A stretch of 64,000 nucleotides of DNA from Glandiceps talaboti (Eukaryota > Hemichordata > Enteropneusta > Spengelidae). Positions 1-12,983 of the stretch are shown here, piece by piece. The position numbers were made by a program, and so were the translations under genes. The stretch is taken from positions 23,011,809 to 23,075,808 of the forward strand of contig NC_135563.1 of NCBI RefSeq assembly GCF_964340395.1, given 5' to 3'. The notes under the pieces are model-generated. The model did not search any database. It saw only the letters and a list, made by a program, of their open reading frames with translations, and had not been told where the DNA came from. Within the stretch, counting starts at the first letter, position 1. The number at the start of each line of letters is the position of its first letter.

Positions 1-1849
1 AGCATTGCTCTGATATGACATATCCAAAATGTCTTCATCCCTTGAGTGACGTAATTCACGACTACTATGTCCTGCATAGTCAATTGAGATCACTTCACAC
101 TCTGTCACTTTCCTTTGCTATGTCCATCTTCTTTCACTAGTTTGAGGTTGTGATCATAATGCAATATGGTATCATCTTTTCCGAACCAACGTCTTATAAA
201 TATTCTCTGCAGTGCTACACTTCAGGTTTATTGATATATTGTCTATATTGGTCCTTAACTCATCAACTGTCATGCATATCATTTTTAAAAACTTTTTAGT
301 AGGTAACAAAGACAAAAAAATAACTGCCTCAAGTTTCTGTTTGATTATAGTTGACAGCTATGTGAATCCAATCAGTTTTGTCTGGTTGCTGGAAGGACTG
401 TAAATGCTTTAGAGTTCAAATGTGTAAATTTTATTTTGACAATTTTATAGAAATAGAAAACTATGTAAAATCTATTTATTTTGAACACTATAGAAACATG
501 AGTAAATAAATTAATATAGAACAACTTTGTGTCTTTACAGAGTTACAATATATATACAATGCAAATCACTAGAAGTATTACAAACAAGACAGCTATATAG
601 CCCAAGTCCTGCAATACTCAATACTTTGGTATAGTATAAATTAACAATATAAGATCTCACCAAACCATCTCAACTAAGACTAATAAATGATTCTATACCT
701 ACAACTCAGTCTAGACACTGAATTATACATTTTAAATAGATAAACTATTTCAGAGAACACAGCTGACTTCCTGACTGATTATAAAGTAATAAAGTACTGA
801 TATACTTAAATGTTGACATATAGAACACATCTGCGATGGTTCGTCAATCCGTTTCCAAATCTACTTTCTTTTTCTTTGAAATACAACTTTTATTCCTCAA
901 CCAACAGCAATGTGTCATTCAATGTCAATATATCTCTAGAAAGTGATGTCAAATAATTTAAATGACATTTCAGTGGCATGTTATCATCATGACCTTTATA
1001 CTACAATCCAAGTGAATTTAACATTTGACAAGTGACATGGTACTTTCGATTCTTTTTGACATCAATGTTTGATTCTGTTATTGTATCATTGTATATTCTT
1101 AAACTAGGTATGACCATCGGGGGTACAGCAACTTTCTTACCAACCATGCCTCTGACTGAGAATACCTTTCACAATGCAATAAAACTTCTCAAAACTTATT
1201 TTACGTACCTTATAATATTTAGCTTATATAGTTATATATAGTTTTAATTTCAATATACGTGTAAGAATGGAGTATTGTAAGTGGTTTAATTGTCCACAAG
1301 TTTCAAACCATGTACTGGTTCCTGGACAACAACTGTAAATTTCTATGTATGTACACACTCGTCACACAGATGAGAAAAAGTTCAACATAGATTAGGTTAA
1401 CACAAAGGTAAATTAAAATCAATGAAAATCAAAACTGAATACTTTCATGTAGTTGGCAATAACAATGTGTACTAAGTCTTGCTGATCCAACTTTTTATAC
1501 TTCTTTCAAACAACTGTACAAGTATCTCTGTATTTTCTGGAGAGAGAAAAAAAGGAAATATCTACCAGCATACTTGTTTATCAATATGCCTATACTTCCA
1601 CTGAGAAAAAGAATATCTAATGAATCAGTAAGTTAAAACTTCACATGATAAATTTCACTTGCTAATATTGCTTCACAGGTGTGTTAAATTACAACAGCTG
1701 ATCCTAGTAGCTGATGGTAGTCTTTGCAGATATTCCTTACTATGGAATACTTATAAGTGCAGATGACATATCAGATTTCTGAATGCTAACAAACTGTACT
1801 GATGACATAGTTGAGTCTATGTGGCCCTAAATTTTGAACACTCCACCGA
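1..1849 (-). other. 3' flank / probable 3' UTR of CREBRF
   Basis: AT-rich sequence downstream of the CREBRF stop codon, which is on the minus strand. No ORF here resembles a known protein. Minus-strand AATAAA hexamers at 889-894 and 475-480 are possible polyadenylation signals, which would give a 3' UTR of about 1 to 1.4 kb. The actual transcript end cannot be decided from sequence alone. Confidence 0.4.
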
Positions 1850-2130
1850 TTATTTAACTTTGATGGTGAGTCCTCCACTGGAACTTCCAGCTGCTGTTTT
1901 CTCTAACACAGAATTTACAAACTCAGGTGTATGTCCAGCAACCATTTGCCCTGAAATTATAACAGAATGATTATAATCAAGAGGAAACTGTAAGGAGCAC
2001 AAATACACTCATATGACCAAGTAATATGAACTTACCTTTAAGTTGATACACACACATGCACATGCACACGCACACTCACTCACTCACTCACTCACTCACT
2101 CACTCACTCACTCACTCACTCACTCACTCA

Positions 2131-2183
<53 letters not shown>

Positions 2184-5100
2184 CACATAGATATGTGCAT
2201 GTACACATGCATACACACACAGAATCAGACATAGGCAAATACACTGTACACCAAATGTACCCGAACAGGCTTAATCAACATATACAAATGACAGACATAT
2301 GCGCGCACACACACACACACACACCCCCCCCCCCTCCCAACACAACTGGCTGTCATTCAAAATTGCTATAAATGATCTAATGGTATATATCAGGAGAGTG
2401 TTTTTTTTCACTTACCTAAGCCACCTTTGATGAGTTTGTCCAGTTTTTCAGTCAATGTATCTCCATATTGTTCATCAGGATACTGAGCTCTCTGAACTAT
2501 CTCATGTCTGATAGTTGTCAACACATGTCGAAGTCTCTCTGGTGACACAAACAAAATTTTAAGGCCTAGCTTAAAAAGTTGTGTGGTTCCGATTACACTC
2601 AATTTTAGAATAGGTTGGGTAGGTAGATTTTTTATTTTAATTTTTTTTAATATATTTTTTTCATATGTGTGTGTCTTGTTCAGGTAGTTACGTTTTCTGT
2701 TGTTTTCCATATGGTCTCTGTGTTATTGGTTTCGTCTCATCAGATGTACAACCATTACTGATTGGAAGAACAGTTTTATATTGTCATTTTAAGTTGATGT
2801 CAGTCTCCGCGTCCACTATTTGTTGCGAGACTTCACAAATTTCACGACTTTATTATTTTTTCTTGAATACGTTAAAAAAAGTTCATGGTTGGTGTGAAAA
2901 ACTAGGTGGGGTTGGGTAACTGGAATCAAACAATTTTTTTTAGGCCTAATATGACTTTTGTTCAAGGATTTGATTCCTTAGTTTGCAGACTTGAATTATT
3001 ATTGATTGAGTGCCTAAATTCTTATTACTTGTAATGTCATTCTATCAAACTTAAAATACAACGAAAAAGGTTGACTCACTCTCATGTGTGCCTTTTAATA
3101 TTCATAACCTTTAATAAATGTACTTACGATGTTCATCATCCAAACCATGAAGTTTGACTTTGTTGGCTTCATGTTGTGCTTTCTTCTTTAGTCTACATGC
3201 TCTAAAATGCAGAAAAATAATAAAGGGTATTTCCATCATGCAATAGATAGTTGTACATTATAATATATACATATTTGTTGTTATTTATTTACCATCCAAC
3301 AGGTATTGCCAAATAACAGGAAGAGGGCCTCAGTGTTAGTGCAGGAGGAAACTGGCATGTCCAGGGAAAACCTGCATTGTTCAGTAGAGTCAAACTGGAT
3401 GACACTCTTCTTACTTATAGCATGGCAGTAAATTCAATCAAACCCAGAATGGGTTCAAACTCCAACTGCAGTGGTAAGAGGCAAGTGGTTTAACCACTAG
3501 ACCACTGACAACCCTAACACTTGACTAGTACACTCTACTGTGCCAAGTTAAAACTTACAGAAAAGGATGAGGGAACATTCAAAAATCTAGTGGAAAGACA
3601 TTTTTATACTCCATTAAGTAATTCAAATTGATCCAACATTTTGACTGTATACCATTTAAAGCTGATATAGGAGTGAAAATACAGAGTTTGCAGTAATAGA
3701 ACATTTTATACTCGATACATGCATGGGTTGTAGAACTGAAGTACTAAATAGCCATGGGATGACAAGCTATTCATTCATCACACTTGTTTGAATCTTCTTA
3801 ATCTGGTATGTATACTGAAATTATAGTATAAACTGATTCCTGGCATCATGACTAGCAGCTGTACTTTAACATTCTACAAGACTCTAACAAGGGCAAAAGG
3901 CGAGGTTCACTTTGTAGTCTTTTCAACGGTGTATCAAATGGCAACTACCTCACGAAGTAGTGAACATTGAGTGGTACCAAAATTGTACATGATACTGCTT
4001 TGTGCCTATTATTCTCAAGAACAGATTTTCCATGCCATATTCTAAACCATTGTTCACCTTTATACGATTTACATTGGAAAATCATTCTCTTCTGATATTA
4101 TCCAAGAGTACACATATATGCTGAACATCTGTCTTTTGTGAATACAGGCAGTAAGATTGCATGCACAGACAAACTATTTGTGATCCTGAAAAGCATTGAC
4201 TATATTTAGCAAGGTGAGCTCAACTTCAGTAGACTAACCTTGAAGCAAGTTTATTCTTTTCCTTTCGAGACCTCTGTCTTGCATTGACTGGCAGTTCACT
4301 CACTGGTGTCAGATCACTGATGATTTTGTTTAGTTTACGTAGCTCATTACCAATGTGTAATAATCTTCTTGGGTTGGGTGTCAAGTCTTCTGAATCGCTT
4401 CGTCTACTTTTCCCCACTTTTTTCGACAAGTGTGAGCCTGAATGAGGAGTGGGGAAAACAAGTGTATCTTTACCAATCTTTAGTGACTTAGCTGAGGTCA
4501 CCAACCAGATTGTGTCTTTCTGGTTACCATGCTGACGCCCACTTTGGGTGAGACAGCTGTCAGATACTGGATGTCCTGCATAATAGGTACATTATCAGTT
4601 ATTGCCATGAACACGTCTTGAATAGACTTATAAAGCCCTCTTGATATATGATATATAACATACATCTTTTTACACAAGCTTTGTCACACCCACCGTAAAT
4701 TTTCTTCAGGCCTGTTCCTTTCTACAATTGCATTCATCACTGGATAACAGCTATACAGTTTTATAATCCATAAAACAGTATATTTTAACAATTAACTATG
4801 TACCTGTATGACCACTTGACCTGTCATCTGGCATTTTTGTTTCTTCATCACTATCATCCTCATCATCATCATCTTCTTCCATCATGTACTCCTCCTCCTC
4901 CTCCTCCTCTTCTTCTTCTTCTTCTTCTTCGTCTTCATCTTCCATCTCCTCATCATGGTCACTGGCAAACCCTTCATCATTAGACTCTATGTCATCTCTA
5001 TCCTCACTTTCTTTTGGTGAGTTATGCTCATACTAAAAATCAATAGGGTAAAAAGACAGGTTTTTATGGCTCATGTCAGATTAAGATTAGCATGTTGAGT

Positions 5101-6707
5101 GTCAAAAAAAACAGTTGTCTAACACAGTTGTATAAAATATTGGTACTTGAATCATAATAATGTAGAGATATTATTCAAGTTTGTCCCCCACTACGCATTT
5201 CACTCACTGGTTCAGACCCAATTTAGTATACTTTGATTTAAGGATATGACAGACAAATGAACAGGTTTTGTTTCTACTTCAAATAACAGCATCACACAAG
5301 GAAATTGGAACCCAGGGCTATAGAATGTGTTCTGTACAACAATATTACATTACCTTAAAGACTGTACTCATATAGTCATGTCCATTGTTATTTCGAACCC
5401 CATTTCGTGCTTGACTGGCTGGCTGATCCTCATTCTCATCATGAATAAATTCTTTGATTTCTTCCCATTTTCTGTCCATGCTTGATTCATTCACTGGCAC
5501 TGTGTCTGGTGATTCTCGCTTGATAGTCATTTTATTGGCCTTGGAGATAAAAAGGCTGCTGTAATCTGTAAGTTTTGACTCGTTTTGTGACAGACATTGC
5601 CCTCTTTCATCCTCTCTGTTGACAGTGCTACATCTCTCCCTTACCACGGGGACTTCAGTCTTTTGGTCTCCTTGGAGACAGTCTGTTTTTTTGTTGATGG
5701 GGATTTGTTTCAGAGTGACTTCATCCTCAGATTTTTCATCCTTTGCATTACAGGTGGCCATTTTGGATGGCTTCTGACTCTGAAATGTCTTTTTGTCGGT
5801 ATCAATGCCTGTGATGAGGGTTTGGTTACCACACACCTTGTTTTGTCCACTGTTCACTTTATGGTTTACCATCTGTTTCTGGAGGTCTGGGTGGTAAAAT
5901 GAATCTATGATTGGCTGAGAGTCCTCCATGTTTAACTCTGCGAGAGTTGGTCCATGTGAAATATCATCCTGATTTTGCAGGGGGCTGGACACGTCGATGT
6001 CAAAGAAATCACTTTCCTGGGAACCCCATAGTGAATCTCGCCCACTATCACCAAACACATTGAAGCTGTCATTCAAAGACATGTCTCCAGGGAAACCTGT
6101 AACACTGTCTAGATCAGGCAATTCCTTCCAAGTCTCACTTTGACAATATGTCTCCTTGACTGCCACTTTGTCCATTCCATGTACATCTCCTTCATACATG
6201 AAGCAAGACTGGGGACTGCTAGAGCACTGAGATACGTTATCAGCAGACAGGCATCTTTCCTTTGTTCGCATGCAGTAAAAGTCACTCTGCAAATCACCGT
6301 ATGTACACTCCATATCAAACTGAAAGGGCTGCAAGAAAGTAGAGTGCGTTGAGCCCAATAATTAGTACTATAGTATTTAAATGTTTAGATGCATTCTTTA
6401 TCTGGGCACTCATAGCAATACTCCATTGAATTTCACCTGGGTTTACATCTTTTGACCCAAAAAAAAAAACTTTTAACATTTTACTCATGCATGTATCACT
6501 GATCAGATGACTTTGTCCAGATCATTCCATCAGATACACCTCTGATACTATCCATTGAATTAAGTGTCACAAGTATGGGATAAGCATTTCTAGTGTTTAA
6601 ACACACACACACCATATATGAAACATTACCTAAACTTATTTTTAGTGGTGCTAAAAGATAACTAAATATTGACTCACAGTGATGTATGTTCCTCTTTCTC
6701 GTTCCAT
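1850..6707 (-). CDS. CREBRF: CREB3 regulatory factor (CREBRF / Luman recruitment factor; REPTOR orthologue)
   Basis: Coding exons, in transcription order, are 6678-6707, 5354-6328, 4804-5032, 4239-4575, 3128-3201, 2416-2538 and 1850-1950. The sum is 1869 nt, giving 622 aa (human about 639). All junctions are GT-AG and phases agree. The N-terminal half has low similarity apart from motifs such as [12 protein letters not shown] (human PTLAQLNSEDSQ). An acidic Glu/Asp tract lies at about residues 360-397. The conserved C-terminal block contains [20 protein letters not shown] and [14 protein letters not shown], then the basic region [20 protein letters not shown] (about 513-532) and a short zipper, ending in [19 protein letters not shown]. 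The start is the first ATG after an in-frame TAG, if exon 8813-8950 splices to exon 6678-6767. Family knowledge: vertebrate CREBRF restrains CREB3 in the ER-stress response, and Drosophila REPTOR acts below TORC1. It is expected to be nuclear. Orthology is very likely; the N-terminal exon is the least certain part. Confidence 0.95.
2052..2338. repeat. Compound (CA)n / (CTCA)n microsatellite
   Basis: A run of CACT/CTCA tetranucleotides is followed by a long CA tract to about 2182. A second CA tract with a C-run sits at about 2303-2338. It lies in the last CREBRF intron. The His/Thr/Ser-rich frame read across it is an artefact of the repeat. Confidence 0.9.
2562..2947. mobile_element. Short TIR element (MITE-like), copy 1
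   Basis: The ends are inverted copies of one sequence: AGGCCTAGCTTAAAAAGTTG at 2562 and, on the other strand from 2947, AGGCCTAAAAAAAATTGTTT. Both continue into a TGGTTCC/TGATTCC...TTAC motif. Most of the interior recurs in opposite orientation at 14058-14340. No coding capacity is seen. One end lies about 21 nt from the CREBRF 3' splice site at 2539. Confidence 0.7.
3290..3515 (-). mobile_element. tRNA-derived SINE
   Basis: On the minus strand the head has a box A-like TCTAGTGGTTAAACCAC and a box B-like GAGTTTGAACCC, followed by a body containing CAGGTTTTCCCTGG and CAGTTTCCTCCTGC. The same body motifs occur in the element at 38300-38521. It lies in the CREBRF intron between exons 3128-3201 and 4239-4575. 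Confidence 0.65.
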
Positions 6708-6767
6708 TGGTGTTACTCCTTCCCAATGAACAAGTGAATTGGATGGTAACCTCCTGGTTAGTTGCAG
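6708..6767 (-). other. CREBRF: 5' UTR part of CREBRF exon 2
   Basis: The exon runs 6678-6767 on the minus strand. Its acceptor (TTTTAG) is just above 6767 and its donor (GTGAGT) lies at 6672-6677. The reading frame stays open through this part but has no ATG before 6707, so it is read as 5' UTR. Confidence 0.55.
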
Positions 6768-7029
6768 CTAAAACAGTAACTTTAGTAAAATGAATGTGTC
6801 AACAGTTCTGTCAAGATTTCTCCAACCACAAGGGTAATTCTGTTCGATGTCTTCTACCAATTTTATAATTGGCCTGCTAGGATTTATTCACTGGAATGAA
6901 AACAATGATAAAAGAACTAGATAATTAGACAATTACATTAACTGGGGACATGCTGCAAGAACTTAAAATAATCAACAACATTGACAAATGTTCGGTTCCA
7001 CTAGAGAAATCTACACACACTAATACGAG

Positions 7030-7201
7030 GGGACATGCTGCAAAACTCCAGAAACAGCATGCATGACTAGAAACGCGGAAGAATTGTTTTCCTGTTCATA
7101 TTGTTACTGAATGGAACTCATTACCAGACTATGTTGTACTTTCCAAGGACATCAACAAATTCAAGAATAACATTGATCAACACTTCTACACCAGATTCTG
7201 A
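7030..7201 (+). mobile_element. LINE reverse-transcriptase C-terminal remnant
   Basis: The frame from 7076 to the TGA at 7199-7201 reads RKNCFPVHIVTEWNSLPDYV, then a VVLS...INKFKNNIDQHF tail. This is the typical end of CR1/L2/Jockey-type non-LTR reverse transcriptase ORFs (…W-N-S-L-P…F-K…L-D…). An in-frame TGA at 7064-7066 and the loss of the rest show it is a dead 5'-truncated copy. It sits in CREBRF intron 1. Confidence 0.7.
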
Positions 7202-7317
7202 TTGGATGTTATTGAAAACAAACACTGCATTTTGAAACAATACTACAAGGTCTTCTCTCCCCCAACACATGGACACACGTTATGCACACGATTGCAACAC
7301 CCATGGTGCACGCACAC

Positions 7318-7412
7318 ATGCACACACACACACACACACCCACCACCACCACCACCACCACCACCAACAACAACAACAAAAACAACAACAATAATAATAA
7401 TAATAATACTAA
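7318..7412. repeat. Compound microsatellite (CA)n-(CCA)n-(CAA)n-(AAT)n
   Basis: Consecutive CA, CCA/CAC, CAA and AAT tracts lie just past the LINE remnant. Four overlapping low-complexity frames cross it; none is a gene. Confidence 0.9.
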
Positions 7413-8154
7413 TAAACACAACCACACATTCTCTTCCATCCCTTCTCTCCTATACTTAGGCATCCTTTGTAAGTTGCAAATTAACCCTTTGTAAGTGTCA
7501 TATAATTGATACACCTCTCTGTAAATAGGTCAATAGAATGACAATTAGATTAACTGGGTCAATTGAGTGTATAGTGCTGAAAACAATACAATATTTTTTT
7601 CAATAAACTTCAATATATTGTGTGAAATTCCAATACAACTATTATTCAACTGGTCAGGTTTTTGAGAAATACATTAACAATTTATCAACAGAAAAGACAA
7701 CCCTAGCTTTATCCTAACAATGTATATCAACTGTCCTAAATTCCTACTCTCCACCACCATATTTGTCTTGTACAGGTGAGGTACAATACATTGCATGGTG
7801 CACAGAATAAATAGTTTGAATATTTAATCCCTCTGAATATTCCATGTAGTTACTTCAATCTCAAGGAAGTTACTTTAAAAATAGAACATTCAATCTCAAA
7901 CTAATGAATAATTTTGCATGGCAATTCCTGGTGAATGTTAGTGTTACAAAGGTGGTTTAATACTGGATCAACTGTCTTTATTATGAAACATTCAAAATAA
8001 ACTATTTTCTTTTTTTTACATTTTGACATATCCACTACTCCATTAACTTTCTGATTGTGAATAAGACTTTGCTACAGTTTTTATTTGTATAAACAATGTT
8101 TGTCTCAATCACTCAGAGGACGGTGGTATTTCTGGTCAGTATATCGAACATATA

Positions 8155-8183
8155 TTTATTTATTTATTTATTTATTTATTTAT
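8155..8183. repeat. (TTTA)n microsatellite
   Basis: About seven TTTA units, in CREBRF intron 1. Confidence 0.9.
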
Positions 8184-8812
8184 ATATCTAATTATTGGCA
8201 CAACACATGACTAGCATATATTGGTAACATTTCATATTTTAAATAACCTGTACAGGTGTACAATGAATGTTATCTATTCCCTCCGATTTTCGTCAACATA
8301 GTCAATGACAACGTCTACCCAACGTAGAATACACGATGGAGTTTCACAACAGATGAAACATGAAGCCCTTCACTGAAGCAGCAGCAGGACATTTTTACCT
8401 ATTATAAGATCAGAACTGTGTGTGGTCTCCGACACCGGGTATGGGGCATTCCTTGTTGTTCACCATGGTGGCAAAAGAAGGGGTAGGTGCAAATACCCGA
8501 TTTGAGGTTGGATAAAGTTCTAAACACAGAGGATAAGACAGTGCCCTACAACAAATGTTCTGGAATGAACCATGAGTTCACAATATTGTGTAACTGGTTT
8601 GCTGTACATAACGAATGTAACTGCACGACTTGTGAGGTTGGTCACCAAATTCGAACAAATCAATCCATCTCGCCTCTGTTGGCAAGAACTAAACTCCTCA
8701 AACTGTACCAATATTTACATTACAGCACAAAATACGGAGAAACACTACATTACAAGGATACAAATGTCAACATATAACATATGCGGAAATTGTAGAAGAT
8801 AAAAATACGTAC

Positions 8813-8950
8813 CTTGTACCCAGCGACAGTGTTTTTGTTTTCGATCCAAGGTTGATGGGTAGTCCGGCACTTTTTTCGTTGCAAAATACAAATTATCCTC
8901 GATTTTGATAACTAAAATTGCACTTGACATATACTTCAGTCGTTGATCAA
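8813..8950 (-). other. CREBRF: Candidate noncoding first exon of CREBRF
   Basis: A strong donor (AAG|GTACGT) occurs on the minus strand at 8807-8812. Spliced to the exon ending at 6767 it gives an open frame bounded upstream by an in-frame TAG and lacking ATG, as expected for 5' UTR. The 5' limit is a guess: the transcription start could be anywhere from about 8950 to 9700. No TATA box was obvious. Confidence 0.35.
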
Positions 8951-10056
8951 TACATGGGCTGCATTTAGTGACCAATTTCGCTTGCAGAAGTGTGAAATTC
9001 GTGCTTTTTGCAGAAAAACATCTCTTCGATATTTGTCGATTTTTGTTATGGTACTGTCAGTGACATCTCAAAGTCCCGTGACTTGCGATGTTTACAACAA
9101 GCTGACCAATCAATATCCATATCATGTACATATTTGCATATCTCATTTGTAGATCCGCCCAGTATTCAATGCAGATTACCAGGCACACATGGGGAGAGTT
9201 GCACAATACTGACAAAAAAACCGAACGGTTTGAGACATTTTGCAAGGATTTTCAGAGAAGTCGACGTATAAATTAAAAGTGAAGCTATATCATTTGTCGT
9301 ACATGAGGGATTCTTAAATTCTTGACCTCGAACCGTTTTTGCTTATTCCATTTTGTGATTCACGTACACAAAATTCTCCCAACACAATCAAAACTGGTTT
9401 GAACGAGTCCGTACCAGGATGTCATGTGAGAGTCACATGACCACTATTTACAACTTTTACGTCAGCATACAGGGACGAGAAAATTGCGAAATCATCACCC
9501 TCGACATCACATAATACTAAAACATGACCGCAGTGCAGCATAGAATGTCAAAAATATTTACTAAAACGTATAGTCGTGAAAGAAGGATATTTTTTCACTG
9601 AAATGATGAAGGAAAATTCTAACTGTATTCATTCTTTTGGAGATCAATATATAAATTAAAATCTACACTCTGAAAGAGGTGCAGCAACCAAGGTTGCATC
9701 ATTTGTTTTGGATTTATTCAACCTCACGTCGTCAGTGTTTGTGTTGCAATATACGACGATAAAGGTGATTGACCTTATACATTCCTTGCAGTGGGATTTT
9801 CCACTGCAATGCGGTAATCTTACTCAAGTTGACCTCTGAAACGATGATCATTGCACAGGCAAGAAAACAATAACAATGCCACAGCCTGGCCAGGCTTAAA
9901 AACTGAAACAGTTCGCGGTTGCTACTTTATTTGCATATATGAGAATATACAAAATAGAAATTTAATATAATAACATAAATATAGATTAGTTTTATCATAA
10001 TAATGTAAGATATTCATTGTATTACGGAAAGTATTAAAGCAATATCATTCATACTT

Positions 10057-10057
10057 G

Positions 10058-10112
<55 letters not shown>

Positions 10113-10142
10113 GTATATGTAATATGTATATGTATATGTATG
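10057..10142. repeat. (TATATG)n microsatellite
   Basis: About a dozen TATATG hexamers with small interruptions. A Met-Tyr frame starting at 10059 is a by-product. Confidence 0.95.
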
Positions 10143-11468
10143 CATGTAACATTGAAATATAAAATGGAATTATTAAAAACTCCCAGTTCAGGATTCCTGG
10201 CAGTGGTGGTTTACATAACCCTGGATATATGCATAACAGATAGATTTGAACTACATCTTGTGCTGTGGGATGGGGAATTGTGTATATTTACAGTATCTGG
10301 GATCTTCTAATATATAAAACAGACGTTATTAAACAACAAAAAGCATGAAAAGTAGTACTCATTATGTTGAAGATGGCTTCAATAATGAATGAATACAACT
10401 TGAAAAGGTTCTTTTGGATGAAGTGGAGGGATCATATCTTTATCTTCTGTTTAGGAGAACATAGTACATAGGAGCTGCTCTCCTTTTAAATGAGGTAAAC
10501 AAAGTTAGTGATTGTGTACACAGTTCCAAGAAGTGGATAGGTACTGAAGGAAATTATAGAGCATTCGTAAACATAATATGCACACACCCACCCCTTCACT
10601 TTGTATGACCCTTGACCCCAGACTATAGCCAATCATACATGAAAACAATTGCTTGTTTGTCACATTTTTACAATTGTGCAAGTCGTATTAATCATGTAAT
10701 TAGGCATGTAATGATAACAATATGTCAATATTTCATACGATCATGACCACATGAGTAACAAATATGGCTGTAGTTGTTAATAACTGAACCTACTTTGAAG
10801 TTAAGAGGAAGAATGTGATGAAGTTGAAACGTAAAGTAAAATCTGGAATAATACTATATGGATGGTGCTACCCAAATAATAATTTCTTTCACTTTCAGTA
10901 ACGTTCTATGAGCTCAAGTATTATGAAAAGATCCTATGGCATGTGACATGTGAGTGCCAGTGTGACACACTCTGGAAGTTACACAAGTGCTTGAGATTTT
11001 CTCTTGGCCTATATACTTTCACAAGTGCAGTAAGTACCTGCACTGGAAATGTGTGTTATGAAATTCTGTTATTATTACATGTTAATCCAAACAGCAGATT
11101 TCATAGAAAATATACAACTGAGTGTGTTTGTGTAACAAAAAATGACCACATGCTAATTAACACACAGGTATTAGTATACTATATTTTCACTATTTCACTA
11201 AATAGTATGTGTGCCCACCAATGCAAGTTGTCAATGGTACATATGTAATAAATTGCATCAACCTTTTTATAACACATCATTTTTCATATAACCTTCAATG
11301 ATTGGCTTAGATCATGTCCCATGGTACAGACTAGTGACCCTTTGTGACCTCAATTTACATACAATGGACACTACTCGATTTTCCCTGGGGCACTATTCAT
11401 ATAGCACAGGAGTCCTACTGGTTATTAGCTTTCACTATGGAAAGAATACATGCTGGACAATGTGTTAT

Positions 11469-11645
11469 AAACCACTTATTGGTTGGCCTTATTTGGGCAC
11501 TAGTAGATTTCATATTACCCTCATGCTGCTTGTAGTAATAATTTCCCTCCGCTTTCAGCCTCAGGAAATAGTTGCATAACAGCCCACAGGGTAATAGATA
11601 TCTACTAGTGCCCGAATACACCCATGCAATAAGTGTTAATAATCT
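11469..11645. repeat. Inverted repeat with ~60 bp arms
   Basis: GGGCACTAGTAGAT...TTACCCT at about 11496-11523 is matched in reverse complement at 11586-11616. Weaker similarity (AACCACTTATTG / AACACTTATTGC) extends both arms outward. This could be a small foldback element; no coding is seen. Confidence 0.6.
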
Positions 11646-12077
11646 GCACCTTGATATACAAAACAACAATACAAGTGTTATATGGTTTGCAAGATGACAT
11701 ACCCCAGTATTGCGTTTGTACAATTTTGTATCTTTGAAGATCTGGGTTCTCAGGTGAAATATACACATGAACAATGTAAAAATAAAACACACTGACAATA
11801 CTTATCAATTATATTTCAATGATATATTTATTTAATTAAATTTTTCATTTCTCTTCTATTGGATTTTTAATCATAAATATACAAAGGAGTGTGGTAAAAC
11901 TTCCACCAACATTGCTATGTTAACCTTTGACCCTTAAAGCTGCATTAGCTGGAACTGGAGTATTATATTTTCTATCACATAACCAACAATATATTCACTT
12001 AAAAAAATTTAAAATACCAATAATGGAATGCTGTACATATAGATTGTAGGTTGATTTTAGCCATAAATAAAACAGCA

Positions 12078-12425
12078 ACAGGTTGAAATTGTGATTGCAA
12101 GTAGCTGATTTTAAGGTGTGGACCCAATCTTATCAATTTGATAGGGTTTGTTGTACCATTATACGAATACAGCTACACAAAATTGTTTATCAACATGTGA
12201 TTCAGAACTGTTCACGGTGTATGATATTACAAGCAAGTCGATTTCTGTTTCTGTTGACTCGGTAATACTAATAAAGTATCACACCAAGTTGTGAATATGT
12301 ACGTGTGTGGGTATCAGTATTATAATGGTGAAAAGAGTTAATGTGTTCTGATACTTTTTCTTTGAATACTTCAGTAGATGCAGAGCAGACAATGTCATTT
12401 GTGAGATTATGCCAGTCATTTACGG
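12078..12425 (-). mobile_element. LINE 3' end (RT C-terminus and 3' UTR), minus strand
   Basis: On the minus strand about 12343-12422 reads NDWHNLTNDIVCSASTEVFK, then EKVSEH, the typical C-terminal motif of CR1/L2-type reverse transcriptases. The sequence downstream (12240 to 12078) recurs in the same orientation at about 35071-35215, as expected of a shared LINE 3' UTR. A further matching piece (ATTCCAGTAGCAGCTAGTG) lies at about 12490. The copy is degraded. Confidence 0.6.
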
Positions 12426-12669
12426 TGCAGGGATACATCGGAGTATTTGTATGTATTTAATTATATCTAACAAGACAGTTTCAGAAAACATTCCAGTAGC
12501 AGCTAGTGTTGCTTTAATTCTTTTCCCCACATCACTTAAAGGAGCACAAGCTAAGTTAATATATTTTTGCTGCAGTATTCTACTTACTAATGCACACTTA
12601 ACCATCATGCAATTGACTGAACTCAATCCTAGTATAAAAATATGAACCATATACAATCTTATGACATAA

Positions 12670-12795
12670 TTGTCCAGAAGACAATGGTAATAATATCACT
12701 ATTGTAACAATGCCAGAAGACAAAGGTAATGATATAACTATTGTAACAATGCCAGAAGACAATGGTAATGATATCACAATTGCAGAAGACAATGG
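12670..12795. repeat. ~39 bp minisatellite, about 3.5 copies
   Basis: Tandem copies of a unit with CCAGAAGACAATGGTAATGA and ATCACTATTGTAACAATG. It lies just downstream of the DCLRE1A stop and may be in its 3' UTR. Confidence 0.85.
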
Positions 12796-12983
12796 AAATG
12801 TTAATGATATGCACTGACATTAACATTATACAAAAATAAGTTTAATCCAGGTTTTTATATAAGTATTGTCATTGAGTAAAAGTTTATAAACTCAGCTTGT
12901 GCCACTTTACCTTTTCTATAGATGAGTTTTTATTGATTGAGGGGGAAAGTCAAACTGAAAATCTGTACATTCAATTGATAAAT

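Larger units (their letters stand above)
8951..12983. other. Intergenic: CREBRF upstream region and DCLRE1A 3' flank
   Basis: The region between two same-strand genes. The first kilobase (about 8950-9900) is richer in CG dinucleotides than the rest and probably holds the CREBRF promoter. The remainder holds a TATATG microsatellite, an inverted repeat, a LINE remnant and a minisatellite, listed separately. No conserved protein frame was seen on either strand. Confidence 0.5.

Noticed and set aside
2043-2234. Plus-strand ORF rich in His, Thr and Ser
   Set aside because: It is the translation of a CA/CTCA microsatellite.
5597-5902. Plus-strand 101-codon ORF
   Set aside because: It is the antisense shadow of the large CREBRF coding exon, whose protein matches vertebrate CREBRF.
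11298-11808. Overlapping ORFs on both strands around 11.3-11.8 kb
   Set aside because: They cover an inverted repeat, have no family resemblance and no supporting splice sites.
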